From JAJTHJ01 sp046316025 (lineage in GTDB: Bacteria > Pseudomonadota > Gammaproteobacteria > Burkholderiales > Burkholderiaceae_F): a stretch of DNA of 24,086 nucleotides. The notes under the pieces were generated by a model. The model worked only from the letters and a program-made list of their open reading frames with translations, was not told where the DNA came from and made no database searches. The stretch covers positions 1-24,086 of the forward strand of contig JBKCXU010000003.1 in assembly GCA_046316025.1 (NCBI GenBank). Reading direction: 5' to 3'. Position numbers and translations under genes: made by a program. Below are positions 8,912 to 15,989 of the stretch, in pieces. How positions within the stretch are numbered: position 1 is the stretch's first letter; every line of letters begins with the position of its first letter.

Positions 8912-9233
8912 GGGGCAAAATGGCAGCGCCAGAGAGCGCAATCGGCCGCCCAACGGCCCCGCGGTCGTCGTCCGCGCCCGTGGCGACCGTCGGCCGCGGC
9001 TCCCCGCCGATCCGTGCCAATTCTCATACCGCTACTGGTGGGCGGCATGAAAACCGAAAAATTCTCAGGCTCCGAGTTCGACGAGGAGTGAATGACCGGC
9101 AAAACCTACCTCACCATGAACCCCTGAACCCCAACCCCCATCGCAATCGACCCTTGCGCTTTTACAGAAGAGAAGTTGCATAGCCGTCTGCGATAGGCTG
9201 AAACACGCATCTGCGCCACGGCCGGCCCGGCGC
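8912..9233. other. Gene-free stretch between two gene remnants
   Basis: No supported gene is present in these 322 bases. A 14-codon frame (MKTEKFSGSEFDEE, start at 9048) is followed at once by ATG; it resembles the beginning of a small gene but is too short to judge. No inverted repeat that would mark the IS1182 end could be identified by eye. Confidence 0.35.
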
Positions 9234-9338
9234 ATGCGCGCTTCCGGCCCTCTGCTTCTGGGTACGGTCGGCGCCGCAATTTTTGCCAATACGGGTCCCG
9301 GCGCGCTGACTATCGTTCATCTCAACGATTTCAACTAG
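9234..9338 (+). pseudogene. N-terminal fragment of a 5'-nucleotidase/metallophosphatase gene
   Basis: A 34-codon frame starts with ATG at 9234, has a hydrophobic signal-peptide-like stretch (LLLGTVGAAIFA) and runs into LTIVHLNDFN before a TAG at 9336-9338. The segment matches the first beta strand and metal-binding start (LT-h-h-H-x-ND-h-H/N) of secreted 5'-nucleotidases of the UshA type, in which the aspartate binds the first metal. The rest of the enzyme is missing, so this is the broken-off start of such a gene. The assignment rests on a short motif. Confidence 0.4.
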
Positions 9339-9781
9339 GCTCAGTCATGAACGTTAGCGTTCGTTATTGTCCAGACCTGCCGCTCGCGGTCGGCCGAGGC
9401 GATGATGACCTGTCCGAGAAAGGCTATGCGGCCGAAGCGCACAGAGACCCGGTAAGTCAGCCGACACAGGCCAGCAATGCAGATGCCGGTGTGAGGCATC
9501 CCATTGATGTAGGCTCGGCTCTCGATAGCGCGGCGTGGCGGGATCGTCAAAGCCAAGTGCTTGATGCGCATGGGGCGGTCCGACCCATGGGCGGTAGCCG
9601 CTGCCCCGCCCTCGCCGTGCATCGGCAGGCTTGGCACGAGAGCGTCTTGGACTACCGCCAGTCCGCTGACGGGATCGCCAAATGACTGGGCGGGCTTGGC
9701 GACGCATCGTGTGCGCATCAGATGATCTCCAGAGAAATGTGACCGGTTCGTTTCCAGTGGCCTTTTACGCACAGGTGATGC
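9339..9781. other. Unassigned stretch upstream of the methyltransferase gene
   Basis: Long frames exist on both strands (plus 9347-9685; minus entering from the right and ending near 9341), but I recognise neither as a protein family and cannot decide whether either is real. The stretch begins right at the breakpoint of the 5'-nucleotidase fragment, so it may be one end of an insertion or a decayed gene. A short palindrome, GAACG-TTAG-CGTTC, lies at about 9348-9361. The last ~60 bases should contain the leader of the downstream gene. Confidence 0.3.
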
Positions 9782-10774
9782 ATGCAAAATGTCAATAGTG
9801 GCATTACCGGCTCCTCCCTCGCAGGCTCTGCCATCCTGCTGGAGATCGGTGCCGAATATGGAGTCATTGACTTTCTCCAGAAGTGCCTGATCGTGGATGC
9901 TGCCGCGGCCGCCCGGTCGTGCGGGATCGATGAATCCGTCATTTCGGCGTATCTCGATTCGCTGAGCAAGGCGGGCATCATCGAAGACCTCGGCACGAAG
10001 GCGCCGGCGACCTACAAGGTTGGCAGCCATTTCGATGACTTGATCAACGATGTCGGATACATCGCTTGGGCGCTTCGTGCCTGCGCACCCCTGATCAACA
10101 ACGCGAAGGAATTTGCCAAGAACAACGAGGAAGCGCAGGCCAAGTATCCGCGCAGCGGCGGTTTGGTCGCGAGGACGTCGAAGTGGATGGGGGAACAGTC
10201 CTTCTATCCGAAGCCGGAGAACACCATCGTCGCGATGGCCCCCAAGAAAATCGTGGATCTCGGCTCTGGCTCGGGCGGCTTCCTGATCCGCATGCTGCGC
10301 AAGATTCCCGGCTCCACGGGCGTGGGCATCGACTTGAGCGCCTCGGCCACCGAGCAGGCCGTTCACGCGGCCAGCGAAGCCGGAATGAGCGACCGACTGC
10401 AATTCGTGACTGCCCCCATCCAAGTGCTCGTGGAAGATGCGTCGCTCATCAAGGACGCCGACGTCATCCACGCTGGCTTCGTGATGCACGATCTGCTTCC
10501 CGCGGAGGAGCAAACGCTCGAAGCGTTGCTGCGCGCGTGCTGCGTGTATTCGACCAAGGGCACGATGATCATCGTCGACGCCATCCCCGTGGCCTCGTCC
10601 AACTGGGAAAAGCCGTTTGCCGCGGCCTTCAATCACCTGCACAACCATTTCATGTCCAGACGTCTTCTGAGTGAAGAGGAGTGGACTGAAAAACTGCTCC
10701 GCGCAGGATTTACCAATGTGCTGATCGAAGTGCTCGATCACCCAGGAGGGCGCATGCTGATTGCAAGCAAGTAG
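9782..10774 (+). CDS. SAM-dependent methyltransferase-fold enzyme
   Basis: The protein has 330 residues. An N-terminal helical, winged-helix-like dimerisation region (about 1-85) precedes a class I Rossmann methyltransferase domain. Motif I is VDLGSGSGG (158-166), the acidic SAM-ribose contact is in GIDLS (182-186), and VMHDLLPAEEQ (234-244) corresponds to the LHDW-type segment of plant-like O-methyltransferases, here without the tryptophan. A His-rich stretch, FNHLHNHF (283-290), may line the active site. The substrate is unknown. The gene heads the one-directional cluster and lies 55 bases before the oxidase gene, probably in the same transcript. Enzymes with this fold are not always methyltransferases: the azetidine-2-carboxylate synthases AzeJ and VioH use SAM for cyclisation. 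AGGTG lies 5-9 bases before the ATG. Confidence 0.85.
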   Translation: MQNVNSGITGSSLAGSAILLEIGAEYGVIDFLQKCLIVDAAAAARSCGIDESVISAYLDSLSKAGIIEDLGTKAPATYKVGSHFDDLINDVGYIAWALRACAPLINNAKEFAKNNEEAQAKYPRSGGLVARTSKWMGEQSFYPKPENTIVAMAPKKIVDLGSGSGGFLIRMLRKIPGSTGVGIDLSASATEQAVHAASEAGMSDRLQFVTAPIQVLVEDASLIKDADVIHAGFVMHDLLPAEEQTLEALLRACCVYSTKGTMIIVDAIPVASSNWEKPFAAAFNHLHNHFMSRRLLSEEEWTEKLLRAGFTNVLIEVLDHPGGRMLIASK

Positions 10775-10829
10775 TCACGCAATTCCTTTTTCCAGGCATT
10801 TTCCGACCAACTGCAATTTGGAGTGAGAA

Positions 10830-11654
10830 ATGAGCATCACCATTTCCGATCTGGTTGAAAGAGTCAAAAGTCACCGTTGCTATTCGCACCCGATCTTCAA
10901 GAACTGGGTGAAGATGGTACCGGAGCCGCCCGTCGTCGGGGCTCTCTTTCACCAGATCCAGAGCTTTTGCGCGTCGACACGTCCAGGATGGAATTTCCCC
11001 GACGCATTGAGGGCGCATGGATTGCACCGACAGAGTGAGCTGCTCGAGGAGATCGTTGAGAGCGAATCGGGCCATGGCCCTGAGCTGGCGACGATGGCGG
11101 GATACATCGTCAACCAAGCGGCCGACGAACCCGTCATCGCGGACCTTTACAACCAGGAGAAGGTCGAAGCGAAACTGAAGGCCTTCTCCGACCAATTGCT
11201 CAGATCCCTGCCCGGCTATGACATCGAGACCGGTCTGACCGCGCAGACGCGCAAGGCCATCGGCGTCTTCGACCGCCGTAAGCTGACGGACATCGAGAGC
11301 ACCTACCGGAACCTCGGCACCACGTTGGCGCTGGAAATGATCTCCAATCAGCATCTGATTCCCGGCGAAAAGCACTGCCTGGTGGACAGCGGCATCTACA
11401 ACGCCGATCTCGAGATGCCAGAGATGCACTACCTGCTGGAGCACTGGGGTGAAGTCGGTGCAGAGCAGCACCACGAGCAGAACGCACGCACCGCCGTCGA
11501 GCTCGCGTTGCAAACGGAATACGCCCATCTGGTCATCGAAGGCGCTGACGACTTCCTCGATTCGCTGACCGGACTCTGGGACGTTCTGGATGCGGCACTT
11601 CTGCGGTCCGGGGTCGCGGCGCAGGCGCAGCAGCGCACTGTGGCCTACGCGTAG
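10830..11654 (+). CDS. Haem-oxygenase-like putative dimetal oxidase (HDO superfamily)
   Basis: This 274-residue, all-helical protein looks like the iron-containing oxidases with a haem-oxygenase fold (CADD, UndA, BesC, SznF central domain), which use O2 and a non-haem diiron site for desaturation, hydroxylation or C-C cleavage of amino or fatty acids. Candidate ligand segments are ESESGHGPE (77-85, with E79 and H82), LALEMISNQH (166-175, with E169) and EHWGEVGAEQHHEQ (204-217). The last corresponds to the family H-x3-D-x2-H signature but reads E208-x3-E212-x2-H215 with H205 nearby, so the metal site may be non-standard. GGAGTG lies 5 bases before the ATG. It follows the methyltransferase-fold gene closely, a partnership that suggests successive steps on one substrate. 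The reaction cannot be told from sequence. Confidence 0.75.
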   Translation: MSITISDLVERVKSHRCYSHPIFKNWVKMVPEPPVVGALFHQIQSFCASTRPGWNFPDALRAHGLHRQSELLEEIVESESGHGPELATMAGYIVNQAADEPVIADLYNQEKVEAKLKAFSDQLLRSLPGYDIETGLTAQTRKAIGVFDRRKLTDIESTYRNLGTTLALEMISNQHLIPGEKHCLVDSGIYNADLEMPEMHYLLEHWGEVGAEQHHEQNARTAVELALQTEYAHLVIEGADDFLDSLTGLWDVLDAALLRSGVAAQAQQRTVAYA

Positions 11655-11788
11655 TCGACGGGCAACTGCGTCGCTTGCGCGCAAGGGCAAGGCTCACTGC
11701 AGCACCTATTGAGAATTACGTAACCGTATGACAACCGAATGGCTGCTGGCGCGTTATCCGGTCAAGTATGTTGTGACTGAAGCAAGCG

Positions 11789-12502
11789 ATGGCGATGGAC
11801 GAAGCGGCGCGGCGACGGGTACGGGCGGGTCGGCTGTTGCAGAAGGGGCTGGCCCCGGCCGTGGTGGCCGCTCGGGGCGGCGCACCGCGGCAGGCCGTGT
11901 ACCGCTGGCGCGAAGTGCTGTTCACTGGCGGCGGCATCGACGCGCTGCGCCAGATGAGCAAGGGCGGGCGGCCGGCACGGCTGGATGCGCAGCAGCACGA
12001 GCAGTTGCGCGAAGCGCTGCTGGCCGGCCCGCAGGCCAGCGGCTTCGGCACCGAGCTGTGGACGATCAAGCGGGTGAGCCAGGTGGTGCAGCGCCGCTTC
12101 GGCGTGCGGTACAGCGACGTGCATATCTGGCGGCTGCTGGGACAGTTGGGTTTTTCCAGCCAGAAGCCCGAGCGTCAGGCCAAGGAGCGCGATGCGGCGG
12201 TCGTCGCCCGCTGGCGGCGGCGCACCTGGCCGGAGCTCAAAAAAAAGCCCAACACCAGCGGCGCCTGATCGTTTTCATCGACGAGTCGGGTCTGTCCGAG
12301 CGGCCCACGCGGGTGCGCACCTGGGCGCCGCGCGGGCAGACCCCGGTGGTGCAGCTTCACTTAAACTGGAAACAGCTGTCGATGATTGCGGACCTGAACC
12401 TGCGCCAGTGTGTCTTCCGCCTGCACGAAGGGGCGATACGGGCCGTGCAGCTGGTCGAGTTCCTCAAAGCCCTGCGACGGCAGTTGAGCCGCCGTCTGCT
12501 AG
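11789..12502 (+). pseudogene. IS630-family element, frameshifted orfA/orfB, 3' truncated
   Basis: orfA (11789-12268) carries the helix-turn-helix half: RAGRLLQKGLAPAVVAARGG, YRWREVLFTGGGIDALR, then the IS630-like region up to RTWPELKKKPNT. The catalytic half follows in the -1 frame: LIVFIDESGLSERP holds the first catalytic aspartate and TWAPRGQTP the usual continuation. It runs to about 12502 (VEFLKALRRQLSRRLL), where the family would go on to its second aspartate (WDGAxxH), but unrelated DNA begins. The element is dead unless complemented. It sits between the HDO gene and the DUF1330 gene. Bases 11655-11788 should contain its left end; I could not define an inverted repeat. The flanking genes are not interrupted. 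Confidence 0.8.
12239..12246 (+). other. Run of eight A: probable programmed -1 frameshift site of IS630
   Basis: Eight consecutive A residues lie where orfA (reading ELKKKPN) and the orfB frame (reading KKAQHQRRLIVFIDES) overlap. Slippage by -1 on this run would join the helix-turn-helix and catalytic halves, the arrangement used by many IS630 elements. The alternative is an ordinary inactivating indel. Confidence 0.6.
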
Positions 12503-12580
12503 CCCCGCGTGCCGGTCCGCATGCCCGAGTCCCGCCGCCAAGTGCTCCATATATTGCTCAAATCGTTCGCTCGCACCCAT
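12503..12580 (-). pseudogene. N-terminal fragment of an IS701-type transposase
   Basis: Reading right to left from an ATG at 12578-12580, 26 codons give MGASERFEQYMEHLAAGLGH and then ADRHAG. This matches the pattern at the start of IS701-family transposases (RFExYxxxLAxxxGHADR). The match ends at 12503 where the IS630 remnant begins, so one element appears to have broken into, or recombined with, the other. Confidence 0.5.
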
Positions 12581-12655
12581 CGCTCCTCACAACCAGGACG
12601 AAGAAGTGCGTATAGTGTCTTAACTTTACTGACACAGTAAGACTGGGGTAGCTAC

Positions 12656-12964
12656 ATGGTCGCTTATCTGATCGGCAGGATGTCCATCGCCAATCCGGAC
12701 CGGTACAACGAATACAAGAAGCTCACGCCCGGCATCATAGAAAAATTCGGCGGCCGGTTTCTGATACGGGGGGGCGAGCGCATACACTTGGAAGGCGCTC
12801 GCGACGACCGGCGCGTGGTTCTCGTCGAATTCAAGTCAGCGGACGCGGCAAGAAGGTTCTATGAATCACCCGAATACACCCATGCCAGAAGGTTGAGAAA
12901 AGACGCTGCGGTCGACATGCAGATCATGGTGATTGAGGGGTTCGAAGATCCTTCACCACCCTAG
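12656..12964 (+). CDS. DUF1330 family protein
   Basis: The protein has 102 residues and the ferredoxin-like dimeric alpha/beta-barrel pattern of DUF1330: AYLIGRMSIANPDRYNEYKK at the start, GGRFLIRGGE in the centre, and VLVEFKSADAARRFYESPEY followed by RKDAAVDMQIMVIEGF at the end. Members are small, soluble, usually dimeric and biochemically uncharacterised. Related barrels include monooxygenases and ligand-binding proteins. It lies in the same direction as the enzyme cluster, separated from the HDO gene by the IS630/IS701 debris, and was probably adjacent to it before the insertion. A weak TGGGG lies about 10 bases before the ATG. Confidence 0.85.
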   Translation: MVAYLIGRMSIANPDRYNEYKKLTPGIIEKFGGRFLIRGGERIHLEGARDDRRVVLVEFKSADAARRFYESPEYTHARRLRKDAAVDMQIMVIEGFEDPSPP

Positions 12965-13129
12965 TCCAACGGAACAATGGAGGAAGGAAGACCGCCGGGC
13001 GTCGAAGACATGCGGCGCAAAATCGGTTCATCACAGCCGCAAGTTCAACAGTGCGCAAATTCTGGCGAGCTTGGATGCGAGCATGCCCGAGGCGCAGACA
13101 TCGCTTGGGCCAGATCGCGCTGCGGCGCA

Positions 13130-13358
13130 CGCCGCGAATGTCGGTCATACAGACTCGCCAGTCACTCGCTCAGGAAGCGCCGCTTCCACGTCGCGATGAA
13201 CCGCGAGACGCAGCCCAAGGCCGTCTCGCTCACTGCACGCGCCACCCATCTGCGGGCATCAGGATCAGTCGCGCCCGCCGCACCCGCGCCACCGGCGCGC
13301 TGCACTTTCTCCGGAACATCGTCAGTTCTTGCAGTTTCTGCCGCTCGGGTTCCGTCAG
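13130..13358 (-). pseudogene. Degenerate IS630-type transposase, N-terminal part
   Basis: On the minus strand, LTEPERQKLQELTMFRR and VRRARLILMPADGW (from about 13358) match the start of IS630-type transposases. In another frame there follow SRFIATWKRRFLSE (about 13165-13210) and LASLYDRH (about 13135-13160), which correspond to the second helix-turn-helix and the GLAGLxDRH segment. Frameshifts separate the blocks and the catalytic domain is missing. It is an old remnant lying between the DUF1330 and exporter genes. The rest of 12965-13439 holds no gene that I can support. Confidence 0.55.
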
Positions 13359-13439
13359 ATTTTCAATAGAGCCTCAATAGACGACTATGGCACCGACCAG
13401 CCCTTATGATAGCTCCAAACAAGGCACCCGATACGACCC

Positions 13440-14387
13440 ATGAGACGCAGTTGCATCAAACCGAGCGTGGCCACGAGCATCGCTTTGCCGACTGCCTCTA
13501 AGGGCAGCCTCTTCTCGTTTGCTGCGCTGCTGCTGGGCGCTGCGTCGTTGGCGCTGGGCGGCGTTTTCCTTCGGTACAGCGAACTGCCGCCGACCGCCAG
13601 CGCGGTCTACCGGGTCGCACTAGCGATTCCGATCTTATTCCTGCTCGACAGGTGGGCAGCCAGAGCCGAACCCGAATCCGTTCTCGGACCGTTGCCAGGA
13701 CAGCCGCGCGAGCGGACCATTCCGCTCAAGCTCATTCTCGTCGGATTTATCTTCTCTGGAAATTTGGCATTTTACCACTGGTCGATGACGCTGACCACCT
13801 TGGCCAACGCCAACCTGCTGGCCAATCTCGCGCCCATTTTTGTGGTTTTGGGATCCAAGCTCTTCCTCGGCAAGAGCTTCAAGCCGGGCTTCCTGTTCAG
13901 CATGCTCTTCGCGCTGACCGGCGCATTTGTCCTGATCGGCCACCGGCTCGACTTTGGCTCGAACTACATGACGGGGAATCTGCTGGGGCTGCTCACGGCA
14001 GTCTTCTATGGCTCCTATCTTCTGGCGGTCAGCCTCGTGCGCTCAACCTACCGGACGATGACCGTCATGGCATGGAGCAGCGTCGGCACCCTGATCGTTC
14101 TGCTACCCGTCACGCTGCTGCGTGGCGAATCCCTCGTCCCCCACACGCTGCACGGCATGGTGATGCTCGTGGCACTGGCGGTCGTGTCGCACGTTGGAGG
14201 CCAAGGACTCATTGCCTATGCACTGGCTAAGCTTCCGGCGGCGATGTCCTCGATCACCCTGCTGATCCAACCCGTCATCGCCACCATGTTTGGGGCCTAC
14301 CTATTCCACGAGTACCTGAGTGCTACCGAGTTCGTGGGGGCCACGATCATCTTGGTCGGCATCGTGAGTGCCCGACGCTTTTCCTGA
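13440..14387 (+). CDS. EamA/DMT-family inner-membrane exporter
   Basis: The protein has 315 residues with about ten hydrophobic segments in two repeated halves, the pattern of the drug/metabolite transporter superfamily. Recognisable points are LGGVFLRYSELPPTASAVYR (first helix pair), FSGNLAFYHWSMTLTTLANA and LANLAPIFVVLGSKLFL in the first half, and LPAAMSSITLLIQPVIATMF near the end of the second. Many members export amino acids or small metabolites. Its stop is 31 bases before the AlaX gene, and it opens the second block of the cluster, so export of the pathway product is a reasonable role. No clear Shine-Dalgarno precedes the ATG. Confidence 0.9.
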   Translation: MRRSCIKPSVATSIALPTASKGSLFSFAALLLGAASLALGGVFLRYSELPPTASAVYRVALAIPILFLLDRWAARAEPESVLGPLPGQPRERTIPLKLILVGFIFSGNLAFYHWSMTLTTLANANLLANLAPIFVVLGSKLFLGKSFKPGFLFSMLFALTGAFVLIGHRLDFGSNYMTGNLLGLLTAVFYGSYLLAVSLVRSTYRTMTVMAWSSVGTLIVLLPVTLLRGESLVPHTLHGMVMLVALAVVSHVGGQGLIAYALAKLPAAMSSITLLIQPVIATMFGAYLFHEYLSATEFVGATIILVGIVSARRFS

Positions 14388-14418
14388 GCAACCTGCCGTC
14401 CCCCTAACCCGAGGAACT

Positions 14419-15144
14419 ATGTCTGCCTATCTCTGCCATATCGAACCCGACTGTCTCCAATTCGAGGCCGCGGTTATCGCGCGTCGGCCAAACGCGGTGC
14501 TCCTAGACCGGTCCTACTTCTATCCAGGCGGCGGAGGCCAGCTGGCCGACCGTGGCACACTACGGTGGCGCGGCAGCGAAGTGAAGATCGACCGAATCGA
14601 GATGGAGGGCAGGAATGCTTGGCACATCTTCGACGACGGGGACATTGGCAAGACTCCGGGGGACCAGGTGGTCGCGCGCGTGGACGCCGACTTCCGCTTC
14701 ATGATGAGCCAGCTGCACACCGGCCTGCATATCCTGAATGCGCTCGTCTACCAACGCTTCGAGGGATCCCTGGTGACGGGCGTGCAGATGTCGGCCGACG
14801 GCACGGCCCGCATCGACTTCGATCTGCCATCGGTCGGCAACAATGAGCTGCGCAAGCTCGAGCCGCAACTCAACAGCCTGATCGCCGACGGCCTGCAAGT
14901 CAATGCCGTCTACCTCGACGCCGCGGCGCTCGCGCGCGAACCCGGTGTGCTGCGAAGCCGGTCGGCGGTGCCGCCGAGCCAGGACGACGGCAGCACGCGC
15001 ATCATCGAGATCGTGGGCCTTGACCGCCAAGCCTGCGGTGGCACCCATCTCTCGAAGAGCTCTCAATCGGCGCCGCTGCGTATCCAGAAAATCGAGAACA
15101 AGGGGCAGCACAACCGCAGGATTCGCATCGGCCTAGTTCGGTAG
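14419..15144 (+). CDS. alaX: Free-standing alanyl-tRNA editing protein, AlaX type
   Basis: This 241-residue protein is homologous to the editing domain of alanyl-tRNA synthetase, which hydrolyses mischarged tRNA(Ala), typically Ser- or Gly-tRNA(Ala). The first domain has the conserved SYFYPGGGGQLADRG (32-46). All four zinc and catalytic-site ligands are present: H100 and H104 in QLHTGLH, and C206 and H210 in CGGTH. The end, ENKGQHNRRIRIGL, is the normal family C-terminus. The length and the presence of both domains fit AlaX-M. GAGGA lies 3 bases before the ATG. The unusual point is the company it keeps: an exporter just upstream and Rieske and amino-acid enzymes downstream, which suggests protection against a toxic amino acid made or handled by this cluster. 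Confidence 0.92.
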   Translation: MSAYLCHIEPDCLQFEAAVIARRPNAVLLDRSYFYPGGGGQLADRGTLRWRGSEVKIDRIEMEGRNAWHIFDDGDIGKTPGDQVVARVDADFRFMMSQLHTGLHILNALVYQRFEGSLVTGVQMSADGTARIDFDLPSVGNNELRKLEPQLNSLIADGLQVNAVYLDAAALAREPGVLRSRSAVPPSQDDGSTRIIEIVGLDRQACGGTHLSKSSQSAPLRIQKIENKGQHNRRIRIGLVR

Positions 15145-15154
15145 GCAGGCCACC

Positions 15155-15826
15155 ATGCCGCTTGAAGCGCGCATCGCGGCGACGCCCTCGCGCCCTCTGC
15201 CCGAGGGCTTTCTGCCTTCTAACTGCGCCTACTCCGCGCAGGACTGGCCCGTCTTGGCGCGGCAATGGTTCCCAGTCTGCTGCGCCGCCGATGCACTTGC
15301 GAAGCCTAGGCAGGTGCTGCTGCTGAGTCTGCGATTGGTCGTCTACCGTCTGCCAGACGGCATTCGCGTTGGCCGCGACATGTGCCCACATCGCGGCCTG
15401 ACGCTGAGCAGTGGCCGCGTCGAGGCCGAGGATCTGGTTTGTGCCTATCACGGCCTGCGATTCGGACCCGATGGGCAATGTCGGAAAGTGCCAGACAAGC
15501 TCGCATCGAAGACCGTCGACTGCTACAGGATCACGCTGTTTCCTGCCGTCGTGTGCCAGGGACTCGTCTGGACCTGCCTGATCCCCGATGGCGAGCATGG
15601 CCGGCCTGGAATCGCCTTGGATCCGGAAGACCGAGAGCGAGACGATCCGTCTGCTTCCGCGCGTCTTTCAGACCAGGCATTCATCGCTTCGCTGCGCTTC
15701 TCTTCGCCAGACCGCCGCGCCGCAGCGGAGCCGTTCGACAATCCGTCCCTGCAGGATCTCGCTCTCGCCGAGTACCGAAGGCTTCTCGACGAGATGGGAT
15801 CTGGCAGCGCGCAAGACGCGGTATGA
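15155..15826 (+). CDS. Short Rieske [2Fe-2S] protein lacking an oxygenase catalytic domain
   Basis: The protein has 223 residues. Residues ~30-145 form a Rieske domain like that of VanA-type ring-hydroxylating oxygenases: WFPVC, CPHRG (C77, H79), CAYHGLRF (C96, H99) and the closing GLVWTCLIP. Full oxygenases continue for ~200 residues with a mononuclear iron site; here only ~75 residues follow and no 2-His-1-carboxylate motif is seen. The end, DLALAEYRRLLDEMG, resembles the natural C-terminus of such oxygenases, so either the middle has been deleted or the protein is a dedicated electron carrier. It could feed electrons to the HDO enzyme of the cluster, which is inference. It starts 11 bases after the AlaX stop and is probably co-transcribed. 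Confidence 0.85.
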   Translation: MPLEARIAATPSRPLPEGFLPSNCAYSAQDWPVLARQWFPVCCAADALAKPRQVLLLSLRLVVYRLPDGIRVGRDMCPHRGLTLSSGRVEAEDLVCAYHGLRFGPDGQCRKVPDKLASKTVDCYRITLFPAVVCQGLVWTCLIPDGEHGRPGIALDPEDRERDDPSASARLSDQAFIASLRFSSPDRRAAAEPFDNPSLQDLALAEYRRLLDEMGSGSAQDAV

Positions 15827-15989
15827 CCCTACGGCGACTGACCCGCCTGCGGCGGAAATTTTCGCCAATATCGCGACGCCTCCCGCTGTCACGCTGTGCT
15901 CCATCCGGCCCGCGTTCTCGGGCATTGATGCAGCGGTCCGGCGTTGAAGTCGGAGCGCGCTCGCCCACACGAGATTCAGGACGAATCCA

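Noticed and set aside
9341..10741. 466-codon minus-strand frame covering the methyltransferase gene
   Set aside because: Most of it is antisense to a clear methyltransferase with motif I and a ribosome binding site. Only the part left of 9700 is not explained, and it is listed as unassigned.
11728..12615. Single 295-residue protein starting at 11728
   Set aside because: Its first ~170 codons are the out-of-frame shadow of IS630 orfA; only the part after the A8 run is real transposase sequence.
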